Shown piece after piece: positions 22,612 through 34,434 of a DNA stretch of 64,000 nucleotides. Location: assembly GCA_944470555.2 (NCBI GenBank), contig OX104129.1:49013998-49077997 (forward strand), in the 5' to 3' direction. This stretch comes from Heterobilharzia americana (taxonomy: Eukaryota; Platyhelminthes; Trematoda; Strigeidida; Schistosomatidae). The notes below the pieces were generated by a model. The model was given only the letters and a program-made list of their open reading frames with translations. It searched no databases and was not told the origin of the DNA. The position numbers were made by a program, and so were the translations under genes. The stretch's first letter is position 1. Each line of letters begins with the position of its first letter.

Positions 22612-25600
22612 TCATTCATTATTATTATTTATTATTAGTCCCTTGGGTTCCTAACGGAACATAGGGCTTCAGTAGTACGTCTCCAGTGACCTCTGTTCTC
22701 TGAAACCTTTTCAACCTGGCTCCACAACAGCCCACAAGGTCTCATTTCCTCCTCGCACGACCTCCTCCATGTCACCCTCACCTCGGACACCCAACTCGTC
22801 GCTTCCCATGGGGATTCCACTCGAGTACCTGGCCTGACGCGTGATGTCCCCAGTCGGCCTTCTCAGTGTATGCCCAGTCCAATCCATCTCCACTTCCTCC
22901 CAGTGGATATTTGTTGCGTGATAGGTCCTCGGTTGGTTCGTTCCCAGAGTTCCTTGTTGCTTATTCTTTCTGGCCATCTGATCTTCAGTAACCAGCCAGC
23001 GTAAGCAGTTGTTGATTAATGTCTGTAGTTTATTGGAAATGCCTTTCGTGACGCGCCAAGTCTCTGAGCCATACAAGAGCACTGACTTGACGTTGGTGTT
23101 GAAAATCCGTATCTTTTTCCGCATGCTGAGTGCAGAAGATCTCCACACTGGTTTCAGGCTAATGAACACCTGTCTTGCTTTTTCGATTCTGACTTTGACG
23201 TCCTCGTCCGTCCCGCCTGTAGTTGAAACAGTGCTTCCTAGATAAGTGAAGGAGGTTACTTCCTTTAAGTTTCTCCCGTTGACGGTGATTGGAGTTTGTT
23301 GTTGTTGTTGATGGTGGTGGTGAGGTATCTTCATCACTTCTGTCTTCTCTATATTCACCTGAAGTCCCGTCTTCGCTGCCTCTTCTATCAACTTGTTAGT
23401 TTTTGCCTGCAGATCTTCAAGTTTATGTGACATCAGGCACAAGTCATCGGCGAAATCCAAGTCTTCTAGGTTCTTTTCCGCGGTCCAGCCAGCGTATCAC
23501 CCTCTTCTCGCTGCCCACTGTTTGCTGCATGATCCAGTCCAGTCGACCACAATCAGGAATATCATGTGGGATAGTAGGCAACCTTGTTTCACTCCTGTCT
23601 CCACTTCACTTCAAAATCATCACTGAGCTTCCCATTGTGAATTACTTGGCTGGCATGTGGCATCTTCATATAGTTGTTGAATTAGGCGGATAAAGGTTTG
23701 CGGCACTCCGTAGTATTGAAGCAGTTTCCAAATTACTTGTCGGTCGAGGCTGTCAAAGGCCTTCTCAAAGTCGATGAAGTTGAGGTGGAGAGCTGATTGC
23801 CATTCCATGCTCTGCTCCATGATGATGCGAAGGGTTGCAATTTGGTCTGCACATGATTTGTACTTCCTGAATCCAGCCAGCCTGTTCCGGTCGTAGTTTT
23901 GAATCCAGTTCATCTTTAAGCCTCTCCAGGATGATGCGGCCTAATATTTTGCTTGGTTTGGGTGGACAGGAGAGTGATTCCGCACCAGTTCTTGCAAACA
24001 CTGAGGTCTCCCTTCTTTGTGAGTTTGACAAGATAACCCTTCTTCCAATCGTTGGGCAGGTACCTTCTCTTCCTTCCACACCTTCTGCAATAGTGGTGTG
24101 AGCATGTCCGCTGTTGTCTCTGCGTCTGCTCCCAGTGCTTGTGGATGGATTCCATCTGGTCCTGCTGCTTTCCCGCATTTCAGTAGGTTTATGGCGTTCA
24201 GGACTTCCATTTTCGTTGGAGGATTTATGTTCATTTGTAATTCAGCGGCTGCAGGTGGTATTTCTGGACGAAGTGCAGGTAGTGGTGGTGGTCGATTCAA
24301 GAGCTTTTTGAAGTGGTCGGCCCATTGTTTCCTTTGTTTCTCTTCTTTCATATTTAAATTTCCTTCTTCATCTTTTATTGGTTTCATCTGTGTTGATCTC
24401 TTCCCTGATAACAACCTGGTTATTTGATACAATGTTGTCAGGTCTCTATCTCTTCTACCTGCAGCCTGTTCTGCTTCACCTACCAGTGTCTCGTAGAAGT
24501 GTCTTTTGTCTTCGCGTGCACTCTTCTTTACTTCTTTGACTACTGTTTCATACATTGTGCTCAGTTCCTCTTGTCGTTGAGCATCCTTGCACTGGTTTAT
24601 CTTCTGTTTCACCATCCTCCTCTCCCCCATCTATCAGCTTCCAGGTATCCGTCGAGATCCATTCCTTGTCTTGCCTCTTCTTCTTCCTTCCTAATACTGT
24701 TGTGCAGGTTTCTTTCCACATAGCTTTCAAAGATTTCCAGTGTTCTACCACACAGGTTTCTTCAGGGATGTTCCTCGATATCTCCCATTTTGTTCTGATG
24801 TCTGGCTGACGTGAAGATCTCCTCTGTAGTTTCATCCTTCAGTTTCGAGTGTTGTACTTGAACTGCGGTCTATCACCAGTTTCCTTGAAGGCTTTTAACT
24901 TGATTTGGAAGGTTCCTTGCACTAGATAGTGAGTGGTGTGAACCTACATCTGCTCCTCTTCTTGACCTTGTGTTAAGTAGACTGACTGCGTCTCCATTTT
25001 CTTGAGATTGAGATGAAGTCGATTTGATTTTTGGTGTGTCCATCTGGTGAAATCCATGTCGCTTTGTGGATATCCTTGTGCCTGAACACACTGCCTCCAA
25101 TCACCAAATCGTTGAATACGCAGAATTCTGCAAACAATTCTCCATTCTCGTTCATCACCTCACCTAGCGCTTCTCGACCCATGGTTAGTTCTCTTCCTGT
25201 GTTGTCCCCTCCCAGTTTGGCATTCATGTCTCCCATTAGAATTTTGATATCGCCAACTGAGGCGGTGTCTTGTCCAGTGTTGATTGGAGTTGTCTGTAGA
25301 ATTCCTCCTTTTTCTCTTCATCTGCATTATTTGTAGGTGCATAGCATTGTATGATTGTGACCTTCCTTCCTTTTGAGTTGAATCTTGCTGTCATGATCCT
25401 GGAGGAGATTGGTTCCCACTGTATGAGAGCCTTCGATGCTCTTGGGGACATCATGATAGCCACTCCGATACTCAGTGTGCTCGTGGTTGTCGTCTGGGTG
25501 ACAGTAACGGAGTAGATTATTGATTCTCCAGTTGACAGTTTGGAGACTCCACTTCCATTCCATCTGCTTTCGCAAATCCCAAGCACTTCGATGTGATATC

Positions 25601-25905
25601 TTCTCATCTCGTTTGCAGTCTGGGCTGCCTTACTGGGTTCAAACATCGTACGGACATTCCATGTGCCCACGTTTACTTTCGCTTTCATCGAGGGAGAGAA
25701 GACACATCGGCCAATTGGCTTCCCGAAGGCAGGCTTTCACCAACTGGCGTCATTTCGCCTCTCCGATTCCAGCGAGGAATAATTTTGTTATTGTTTTTTA
25801 TATATCGTTCGTGCTTTGAAGTTTGTTTAGTGGTTAGATTTGTTTTACGGGGTAGGGTTGCTATCCCTATGCCCAACCTTCTCTCTTTACCCGGGCTTAG
25901 TACCG
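22612..25905 (-). mobile_element. Near full-length RTE-type LINE
   Basis: Endonuclease, RT and C-terminal domains follow in order over about 3.3 kb, the usual size of RTE elements. The 3' end (low coordinates) terminates in an ATT/TAA-rich tail at 22612-22637, as RTE elements typically do. A leader of about 200 bases precedes the first ATG at 25688. I could not settle a target-site duplication, and the 5' limit is approximate. Confidence 0.85.
22711..25688 (-). pseudogene. RTE endonuclease-reverse transcriptase gene, frameshifted
   Basis: A single ancestral frame is broken into several:
- 25688-25236 starts with VGTWNVRTM, has CESRW (catalytic glutamate at residue 40) and CYAPTN.
- 25236-24973 has GDMNAKLGG and IDFISI.
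- 24630-23941 has KAAGPDGIHPQAL, RT block 1.
- 23913-23620 has FIDFEKAFDSLDR, motif A.
- 23460-22711 begins FADDL, the RT catalytic pair, and has the C-terminal VLLYGSETW signature.
The protein would nick DNA and reverse-transcribe the element RNA. Most motifs are intact, so decay is recent. It belongs to the RTE clade known from schistosomes (SR2/SR3-like); the exact family is not assigned. Confidence 0.85.
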
Positions 25906-28300
25906 GCTAGTAACTAGTGAACTAGTTAACCAGGGGAGGTTACAATACCTTCATACCGGTCCCAAAATCTAGATTTAAGGTAAGGTGATCGTGCACCGGA
26001 AGGTACGGTGACCCTCAAAAAGCCATTCCAAACCGTGTTCAAGGACAGGCGTAGGGCAGAATGCCACTCTCCTAAAGCAGCAGTCGCTCTTCGCCTCTGG
26101 TTTACCTGTAGATGCCCCACGGTTGATGCAGAATAGTCCCATTATTTCGTAAATTAGATACACCCAGGGCTGGGACCAAATCCTGTCTAAAAAGAGGAAA
26201 TGGAGTGGCGGGCGGGGAAATGATGTAACCAAACCCAGTTCAACGCAAACAACAGCACCATTTCCAAGGAAGGTGAGTTGTACCACAGTGCTTGATGCCC
26301 GCGGAAGTTGCATCAAAATCTTATGGGTAGTCGACGAGGCATTCGCATGCAACCTACGTCGCCACTTTCGCAGCAAGGTACCTCAACAGCAACATGAATT
26401 CATAAAGAGACAACTACGCCAGTGATTCTGGTGAGCTTGTCAAGAACTCAGAAAGGTCCTCGCACAGCATACGAAGTGCTTTAAAAGGCCTCTCTGCAGT
26501 ACACAGAAGCCACCAGCCTTCTCGAACAACATAGGGTCAGGGCCAAAGAAGAAGCTGAGGAACCCGGAAACAAAGAGAGGCGGGCAGCTATATACACCGC
26601 CACGCACGGAGACCACTATGGGTCGGACTCCTCTTACTTCTCTCGGGTGACAGTGAACATCAAGCGCAGGAATAGACACCGCCTGTCAGAACCCTGGTGA
26701 AACAGCCTAAACTTTCTAGACACCATGTCCGAGAAACTGCTGGAAAAAGCACATGGCAGACCCACTGGGAAATCAGGCGGGTAGCGTATGACGGACAGGA
26801 GTGACGAAAGAGCCAACCTGACCGTTTCTTCAGCCTCGATGGTTCAGCGGATTTACTGTTGGTCAAGATAGAACAGCTTGACAGTTAAGCATGGTTTGAC
26901 TCCTGTGAGATACTAGGACCCCCTCCTTTTCCCAAGACGCTATACCTTCTTTCTCGAGGTCGCTGTGGACCCCAAGACAGGCCACCAACATTACGGCCTT
27001 TGGACACTGCTAAAGAAGCCGAAGATACCCTTCTACCCTCATGCCAGGCGGACTTTGTCAGCACCCGAAAAACAAGGGCCAAACCCGTCACAGAGTGGTC
27101 ACCGTGAGTAGAAGAGAGAAAACCCACAATTGCGAATCCAAACAGAAATAGCGCCATGGTTATACACATGACCCCAGCACCGCCAAGCGACCGATCTGCT
27201 AACAACCGGTGCCTCCTAGACGTTCGACGGCGGCAACGGCTTCCAAATAAAGTTTTCCTAGACGGTGTACCGGCCACTTGTAGCGGCCAGAATCCAATAA
27301 TCTTGGCCTGAAAGCAGGAAATAACTAGGCGGTGCCAACTGACGTGAATCTGACTAGTTCCTGCGTTCTACTGTATAGCTTCCTAACTTCCGCGAGTGAC
27401 TCACAGTCAAAGGTTGGATCAAAATATCAAAACACGGTTTGTAGTAATTCAATAGTATATTCATAACAAAATCTGTGGTACTATCAAAGCAACAATAAGT
27501 CATGTCAAATTACAAAAATACCTCAACAGTGCCGTTGGGTAACTATACAGTCCAAAACGTTCTCGGGTACAAATACGTACTACACGGTAAAAACTGGTTA
27601 AAAAAATACAACCGTTAAGTGCCTGTCGGTCAATAGGGATAGTCCCTGCAAAAGGGATCAAAACTCTGCCTACAGGAATCAAATCAACAAACAAACGTTC
27701 CCAGTAGACAGTCAAAAGACAAACAGTCAAATCACTGCATAACCACAAGTTGAACCAAAACAAAATGTCGTGCACAGTAAAACAACATCACCTTGTCAAC
27801 AGTCCAGCGTCACATAATAGGAAGGTGGAAAATTCATAATAAGTCTCAAACATACAGAGGCAAATACCTAGTGTAAAGTCAAATAAGACAGTTAAACAAG
27901 CAAATAACATTACACCGGCGAGGGTCAAAGGTACACCATCCATAACGAGGGTAAAAATGTTAAAATAAATGTCAATACAGTCAAGTAAGGGTGATCGGGA
28001 GGGATTTTCAGATCAATTTTCCGTTACACACTGGCCTCTGGAAACTCCCGGGACTAACATACCTGATGCTGGCCCCCACTACTAGACCACTTGCCACTTA
28101 ACATGACTCACGTGCCTCTTTCAAAGACGTTCAGCAAGCATGGTTAAAGCGAATGCATGCATAGGCGGCTTAATACGCGTGCGCGACTGTAATCGAAAAA
28201 CCGTCAAACGAGAAGAGAACCGGCGGTAGCAGAACCCCTTGGGGCCACAGGTTGTCACACAGGTACAAGTCAGTGAGTCAAGTACACCTAATATTTAATC
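25906..28300. other. Unassigned, comparatively GC-rich interval
   Basis: Long minus-strand frames lie at 25975-26376 and 26885-27277, but their products have no motif I recognise. From 27500 to 28000 the minus strand is T/G-rich with a frame of 91 codons; it may be an LTR or untranslated leader of an unidentified element. Confidence 0.35.
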
Positions 28301-30409
28301 TTCTGCCACTACGGTCTCCCAGTAAACTGAAACTGACGAGCCAACGGACCTAGCGGTGCCAGTTTTATGAGGATCGGGTGCGTTATTCCCAACCCCGATA
28401 GTGATCCTTTCACACAAGTGTGCAGCCAGTCCTTTCCTACCATTGGACACTCTTTGACACGTACTAACAACAACATTAGGGGCTAAGAGGGAAAGCAGAG
28501 GAGATGAGGACGCCCCAGCAACGCCTGCATACTGATGCCATATTTGTGACAGAATTCTAGCTCTCGTAGAATATTTCTGACAGAGGCGAGTGTTACTGGC
28601 GTGGAAGTCTTCCTCAGGGACAGTGAAGCCAGAAAAAGAGAAGTTGTTGTATATGTACACCTGGATTACATTCTGAAGGACGATGATCTTCTCATTGAGA
28701 ACATGTGTGGTCAACGCTTCTTGGCCTTAGTGATCTCACAGCAACAACTTTTGCCATGGCAACCAGGGAGATGTGCAGGGAGATGCGCAACGCTTTCGCA
28801 TGCCACAGTAGGGTCAACTATGAGGCCATCAAAGGCCACATCCTGAATGCACCTTCGCTTATGAACTGGACTCTCCTCACAATAAATGAGCACTGGACAT
28901 AGGTGGGGGAAATAATCACTGGGACTATCAGTCACTCCCTGCCCTCTTGAATCGTGGCCAACAAAATATTTGTCACCAACAACATTTCATCACAATATTC
29001 GCTTTCTGTTTGTTTCAGTCTCTCAGATATCTTTTTCGAAACGTTCCACTTACTCTCGCACTGTTTTGGAATATTTTCAGACTCTCGTTTCCCAACCTAG
29101 AAACGAAACAAAAAACCTTTAAGCCGGATGTAGATGGGCATGTAGATACTTAAAAATACAATTTTCTTTCTGGCTGATTGAACTGCTACCAGCTTCATCT
29201 TGCATTCACCCATAATCCGGGCTAGACACCTGCGATTCATTTCATAATAGTGCCTTTAACTTGGTTATTTTTGGCACCGTCCAAAAGCAAACATTATTTC
29301 TCTTAAAAATATTGCGCGGGGAGAGTAGTTGTTGAAACATTGCCTGCTGAAAATCCATGGTGCATCATATATGTTGTTCGGAACAAAGAGACTAATATTA
29401 TCATCACAATTATCTGCAAGAGGTAACAACGACCGTCAATGAGAACCTCGTGCCAAAGCGCGAAGCACGTAAGACACTTCAGACCAAAACGCAGACCTGA
29501 TTTAAGTGGGGTTCGTCACGCAGGGGGTTGAAAGTCTTGACCAACAGAAAAATTCGCAACTGCTGCAACGCAAGAGTCCATAGTGACAGGTTTGCCAAAC
29601 AAAAGTAAAAATGAGACCGGTAAAACGAAACCTCCAAAATCTACACCACTTCCCGTTACAAAGCAGGGTGACCTGCTAAGGATTTAGCTTGTCATATTTT
29701 ATTTGTTAACATATTTGACATTCCTCCTCTGGCTGAACATTTCTGTCATCGTCCTAGCAGAGAACGATCCATCTTTTTGCTGGTGTTTTCAATTCTTTTT
29801 GGCTCATATGTTGATACAACATCCCAATTCATACTTCGCGTTACCTCCCGCAGTTTACACTCCCTGACAGCGGTGAAAAAGCCGTACCAGAGATGATAAG
29901 AAAGGCGGTGGTGTTTCAAGAGCCTTATACGAGAGTTGGAGTCAAACACCAAGTCGCCAAAATCGGTGAGCTTAACATGATCAAACTCTGAAATGTTTTA
30001 CTGGCGGAGGCTGCTATTGTTTTATTTTCATACCTCAACTACGATCGCTAACAACTGTACACAATACCAATACTTACTGGGAATATTTCCAGCCGATGTA
30101 GTCGGTACATACTTTTGTGTTTATCGTAGTTTCCCCGGACATATTGTCTTAGGTTTCTGCAACTGCTCTGTTTGGCCGAGCCGGTGCTGGTGTTTTCAAA
30201 CTCACACAGTCGTACGTTTTCGAATGTGAGGTCCGAGGACACCAAGAGTCTTGCTGTGCCTTCTGCTAAGTCTGCTGACCTTCAGTTCTGTCCTAATCGA
30301 TTAGAAAATTGCGTCTTGGTTGACCATGCCTTCAAAACACAAAGTTTGGATGCGCAAGCTGTGATTTTCCCGAAGAGGTTACTAAATAAGTAAGAGAGCA
30401 AACTAATTC
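28301..30409. other. Unassigned interval
   Basis: Frames at 28295-28714 (-) and 28601-28846 (+) overlap on opposite strands without recognisable domains. Around 29746-29960 lies a repeat also present at 36511-36745 (separate entry). Confidence 0.35.
29746..29960 (+). repeat. Diverged direct repeat, left copy
   Basis: It resembles 36511-36745 in the same orientation. Both contain an AGAACG...CATCT start, a run like TTTGCTG-GTTTTCAA, and a block with TACTTCRCGTTA-CT-CCG followed by ACACT-CTGACA. Divergence is roughly a third by eye. The two copies flank the old gypsy relic, so they may be its LTR remnants or parts of an unrelated repeat. Confidence 0.4.
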
Positions 30410-30873
30410 CCGTTTAGCTCCTATCAGTGAGACGATTGGCGCATGGCATTTCTCATCCTGGTCTCCAGCTGTGGTTAAGTTAATTACTGATCGATAAGTC
30501 CGATCAAATATGAACCGAGATAGCTGGCAGTGGTCCAGAGCTTGTTTGGCGCACCAGATCAAAAGTGCGGGAGCATATTCTCTTCCCTCGTAGAGGATGC
30601 CCCGTGCCGGACAGTACATTCTACCACATAAATGTTGACATCATTGGGCCATTACCACCATCAAACAGCTTCAATTACATTTTAACATGTGTAGATAAGT
30701 TAACGGGATGGCCAGTAGCATTTCTTCTAGATGATATACCGTGCAAAACAGTGAAGAAAAACATCATTCAATAATGGATTTCTAACTTCGGAATCCCAAG
30801 CGTCATCAATGCAGACAGATGTGTACAATTCCGAATTTGTTTATTTCAACACTTAACCGATCTCCCCGGGATC
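30410..30873 (+). pseudogene. Old gypsy integrase relic, left part
   Basis: Frame-broken codons give SHPGLQ and a CLAHQ-like remnant of the HHCC zinc-binding domain (30430-30570). Then comes VDIIGPLPPSN with the first catalytic aspartate, TCVDKLTGWPVAF, a stop near 30772, NFGIPS and NADRCVQF with the second aspartate. The sequence is interrupted at 30873 by the younger LTR element and resumes at 35352. It resembles the integrase at 33.5-34.1 kb but is far more diverged. Confidence 0.8.
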
Positions 30874-30878
30874 AGGCG
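30874..30878. repeat. Target-site duplication, left (AGGCG)
   Basis: Five bases directly before the LTR; the partner AGGTG at 35347-35351 has one mismatch. Removing one copy restores codon spacing in the interrupted integrase relic, which supports five bases as the true duplication length. Confidence 0.75.
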
Positions 30879-31221
30879 TGTAGCATCACACACTTCCACA
30901 AAACCAATAGCCTAGGGTTTGACGACTTTCGACATTGATGCTAACCTTGATAGTTTAACTGGACTCGCTAAGCTGAAGGCACCCGGTCAAGCATCCTCGC
31001 CATTTGGCACGCTGTCATGTTACGTTGCACTGCTCGTATTCGACTCTCTAGCCAGTTAGTTGGAACTCATCGGTATCTTGACACAACCATCCAAATATAC
31101 TATTCCATCCGACTACGCCATCGTGTTCTTCTTTGATCTCGAATTCGTGGGTATATAACAAGTACGAGTAATTAGTGATTGGCCTTTGCGTTTGTCAAGT
31201 TCGCACCAGGACAAATCCTAA
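30879..31221 (+). repeat. 5' LTR
   Basis: 343 bp, from TGTAGCATCACAC to AAATCCTAA. It differs from the 3' LTR at the seventh base (a/g) and in a TTTGTCAAG/TCTGTCAAG pair near the end. It should carry promoter and polyadenylation signals; a TATATAA box lies near 31151-31157. Confidence 0.93.
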
Positions 31222-31223
31222 AT

Positions 31224-31289
31224 TGGTGCCCGACGTGGAGCTCGAACCCACGACCCTGAGGTTAAGAGTCTCATGCTCTACCGACTGAG
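31224..31289 (+). other. Primer-binding site extended to 66 nt of tRNA-Lys(CUU) complement
   Basis: Two bases after the 5' LTR the sequence TGGTGCCCGACGTGGAGC begins, complementary to the 3' end of tRNA-Lys including its CCA. The complementarity continues past the usual 18 nt. It covers the T arm (GTGGG/TCCAC around TTCGAGC), the variable loop, the anticodon arm with CTCTTAA loop (anticodon CTT), and the D arm down to CTCAG. It stops about ten nucleotides short of the tRNA 5' end. A genomic tRNA gene would not encode CCA. One A-C mismatch falls in the anticodon stem. Confidence 0.88.
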
Positions 31290-31339
31290 AACTCCACAGA
31301 AGGGCATCCTAGCTCATCGCAGCAACTCGCGTGGCTGCC

Positions 31340-32026
31340 CCAAAACTAAACCTGAAGGGGTGGAAAACCCCGAATGGTGCTGGTTACGTAATACTCCCGA
31401 GGATGAAGCCAGAAAATGTCAGAAACCATGCAGCTTTAACAGGGACACAAACTCGGGAACGGTCAAGCCAGTACATGTTCACGGCAACCGTAGCCGGCGG
31501 AAACAGCCGTTTCGCTCCACGTCACAGACATTTAAACGAAAGTTCTCTACCTCGTCGACACCGGCGCAGAAGTTAGCGTTCTTCCAGCAACGACAAAGGA
31601 GCGTCATCTTGACCCATCCTTCAATCTTCAAGCAGCCAACGGCAAGGCAATCGCGACATTCGGGAGACGGTATGCCTACCTCAACTTAGGTTTACGCAAA
31701 CCTATCACTGGATTTTCCTCCTGGCTGACGTCTCTATGCCCATCATTGGCATAGATTTGCTAAACCATTACGATCTACTCGTAGATGCTCGCCGTCGACG
31801 ACTGATAGATAACAACACAAAGTTATCTATTGGCGGCACCACCTATGTAGGTCCGAGTTTAGCCATCGTTAGGACTAAACAATCAGGCGACGCGTCCTAC
31901 CAGGCAGTTCTGGAGAAATATCCAGAGTTACAGCAACCGAAGCACACTCTTCCGTGCATAACCAGCAATGTTATGCATCACGTCACAACCACAGGTCCAC
32001 CTGTGGCATCCAAAGCGCCCGTTTAG
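31340..32026 (+). pseudogene. Gag zinc-knuckle remnant and protease of the nested gypsy element
   Basis: The first recognisable codons are PEWCWL...EARKCQKPC near 31366-31434, the C-terminal Cys-rich knuckle of a fluke gypsy Gag. All Gag sequence before it is missing. After a frame shift, VDTGAEVSVLPA near 31555-31590 is the aspartic protease active site. FGRRYAYLNLGLRKP follows, and the flap-like MPIIGIDLLNHYDLL lies in the frame 31736-32026. Protease would cleave the Gag-Pol polyprotein. Frame breaks make it non-functional. Confidence 0.85.
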
Positions 32027-32029
32027 CCC

Positions 32030-32887
32030 CCGATAAGCTCAAACGGCGAAAAATGAATTCGACCACATGCTCGAACTGGGCATTATCAGACCGTCAAACA
32101 GTCCTTGGGCATCGCCATTGCACATGGTTCCCAAAAAGGATAGCAACGACTGGCGTCCAACCGGTGATTACCGAAGGCTTAACGCCAAAACAACTCCGGA
32201 CTGCTACCCGATACCTCACGTTTACGACTTGACCGCAACCTTATGCGGAATGAACATTTTCTCCAAAATCGACTTGGTCAAAGCGTACAACCAGATACCT
32301 ATGGCAGCAGAAGATATCGCGAAAACAGCCATTATTACTCCTTTTGGCCTGTTTGAATTCCTGCGCATGCCATTTGGTCTTCGGAATGCAGCACAAACAT
32401 TCCAACGCTTTATGGACGATGTCTTCCGTGGTTGAATTTTGTTCATGTCTACATCGATGACTGTCTAATTGCGAGTCCAGATAAGGAAACTCACCTTAAA
32501 CATTTGGACCTCGCATTCGAAAGACTCAAAAAACATGGCATCACAGTCAACTTACAGAAGTGTGAAATAGGAGTTGAATCACTCAGCTTCCTTGGGCATA
32601 CCATTGACAACAAAGGTATACGCCCATTGAGAGATAAAGTGGCGGCTATCACAAACTATCCAGAGCCGACCACTGTGAAACATCTCCGCACTTTCAATGG
32701 CCTGGTAAGTTATTACCGAAGGTTTATCCCTAACTGTGCCTCTGTCATGAGACCACTAACAGATCTACTTCGAGGAACTGCGAAGTTCGTGTCTCTGGAC
32801 AACGCGGCTAGACTTGCTTTCTCTAAAGTCAAGGAAGCCATTTCGAACGCAACCATGCTTATGCATCATGACCCCAATGCTCCTTGA
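32030..32887 (+). pseudogene. Reverse transcriptase of the nested gypsy element, two frames
   Basis: The frame 32067-32435 has [47 protein letters not shown] (motif A aspartate) and [21 protein letters not shown] one-base frame break near 32432 leads into 32432-32887, with VYIDDCLIAS (catalytic YIDD), FLGHTI and NGLVSYYRRFIPN. A second break at 32884 separates RT from RNase H. Catalytic residues are present; only the frames are broken. Confidence 0.93.
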
Positions 32888-34434
32888 GTATTGCTGTTGA
32901 TGCATCTGATTCAGCAATTGGAGCAGTTTTGCAACAGTTGACTGACAACCAGTGGCAACCGTTAGCCTTTTTCTCGAGGCGGCTGCAAGACGCGGAAACA
33001 AGATACAGTACATTTGGTAGGGAACTCCTAGCCATGTACTGTTCTGTACGCCATTTTCGACATTCTGTGGAAGGTCGTGATTTCATTATTTTCACAGACC
33101 ACAAACCGTTAACCTTTTCCCTCAGCTCGGCGTCTGACAAATACTCCCCTCGTGAGTCGCGACAGCTGGATTACATTTCCCAGTTCACGTCAGACATCCG
33201 CCACATTTCTGGAGCAAACAACTCCGCAGCCGACGCACTATCTCGAATAGCTTCGATAAACTATATCGAGGGTATTGATCTCGTTGAACTAGCTCGGCGT
33301 CAAAAGGAAGACCTTGAGCTGCATCATGAGTTGTCGTCCACAACTCTCAAACTGCGACTTTGTCCGGTTGGATCAGACAAGGATACAATTTTGTGCGATG
33401 TCTCTGCTAGTCAACCACGCCCAATAGTTCCGAAGAGTTGTCGACGCAACGTCTTCAATACGTTGCACAAACTCTCTCATCCAGGTGTACGAGCCACCAT
33501 TAGGCTTATCGCACAACGTTTCTGCTGGCCTGGGATGAACAAAGACGTTAAGGAGTGGGCCCAGTCGTGCTTAGCTTGTCAAAAGTGTAAAGTCACGCGA
33601 CACACGAAAAGCCCTTTAGGCTCATTTCTAGCCCCAGACATGCGTTTCGACCACGTCCATATAGATATTGTAGGACCCCTACCAGAATCTAATGGATGTA
33701 CCTACCTTTTCACCTGTGTTGATCGTTTCACACGATGGCCGGAAGCAGTACCCATTAAGGATATTACTGCCGAAACAGTTGCTCGTGTTTTCGTCGAAAG
33801 ATGGATCGCGAACTTCGGATGTCCATCTTACGTCACAACCGACCGTGGGCGCCAATTTGAGTGTGGATTATTTCACGCTCTAACGGCACTTTTAGGTTGC
33901 ACTCGGTTCCGAACGACAGCCTACCATCCACAAGCAAATGGCATGGTAGAGCGTTTCCATCGACAGCTGAAAGCTTCCCTTTCAGCTACAAACATACCTC
34001 AGTGGACCGAGGCTCTGCCTCTAGTCCTACTAGGTATTCGTAACGCGTTGAAAGTTGATGCTGGATGCACTCCTGCAGAACTCGTCTATGGGACCACTCT
34101 TCGCCTACCAGGTGAGTTTGTTTCCCCTTCAACTTTCAAACATGTTTCCGACAGGGCATCGTACGTGACTAGGCTTACAAACGCAATGCGTTCAGTTAGG
34201 CCTTCTCTGATTAGACCGCAAACGACTGATGTCTTCGTTCACCCCAGTTTACAAAGGACATCACACGTGTTTGTTGGCCGCCACGCCGTTCGTCGATCAC
34301 TTGAACTACCCTACGAAGGCAACCCCATTATAAGTGACGTTTCAGCTTTCTACATCCGACCGACGGATAACTCAATTATCGAAATTCTTGACGATGTGCC
34401 TGGTAATGCACAGATGCAACAACCATCGGCGTAA
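32884..34434 (+). CDS. RNase H-integrase open frame of the nested gypsy element (516 codons)
   Basis: Uninterrupted frame. RNase H residues: D6 (AVDASD), E47 (GREL), D72 (TDHKP) and D117 (AADALS). The integrase zinc finger has H195, H199, C229 and C232. The catalytic triad is D261 (HIDIVGP), D320 (TTDRGRQF) and E356 (MVERFHRQ). The tail has LPYEGNP. It would remove the RNA strand and insert the DNA copy, but it lost its fused RT through the frame break at 32884 and has no start of its own; the first in-frame codon is TTG. Confidence 0.95.
   Translation: MSIAVDASDSAIGAVLQQLTDNQWQPLAFFSRRLQDAETRYSTFGRELLAMYCSVRHFRHSVEGRDFIIFTDHKPLTFSLSSASDKYSPRESRQLDYISQFTSDIRHISGANNSAADALSRIASINYIEGIDLVELARRQKEDLELHHELSSTTLKLRLCPVGSDKDTILCDVSASQPRPIVPKSCRRNVFNTLHKLSHPGVRATIRLIAQRFCWPGMNKDVKEWAQSCLACQKCKVTRHTKSPLGSFLAPDMRFDHVHIDIVGPLPESNGCTYLFTCVDRFTRWPEAVPIKDITAETVARVFVERWIANFGCPSYVTTDRGRQFECGLFHALTALLGCTRFRTTAYHPQANGMVERFHRQLKASLSATNIPQWTEALPLVLLGIRNALKVDAGCTPAELVYGTTLRLPGEFVSPSTFKHVSDRASYVTRLTNAMRSVRPSLIRPQTTDVFVHPSLQRTSHVFVGRHAVRRSLELPYEGNPIISDVSAFYIRPTDNSIIEILDDVPGNAQMQQPSA

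Noticed and set aside
24098..25336. Several plus-strand frames of about 100 codons
   Set aside because: They are shadows of the minus-strand RTE endonuclease-RT gene.
26885..27277. Minus-strand frame of 130 codons as a possible host gene
   Set aside because: It has no domain, no splice partners and no homology I recognise; its composition is arginine/glycine-rich as expected for GC-richer non-coding DNA.
27500..28000. LTR on the minus strand resembling the 7.1-kb region
   Set aside because: Only a short stretch (a CTEERFG-like against CTRERFG-like translation) is similar, which is too little to support a shared repeat.
31224..31300. A functional tRNA-Lys gene on the minus strand
   Set aside because: It includes the CCA end, abuts the LTR at the primer position and lacks the 5' acceptor strand, so it cannot fold as a complete tRNA.
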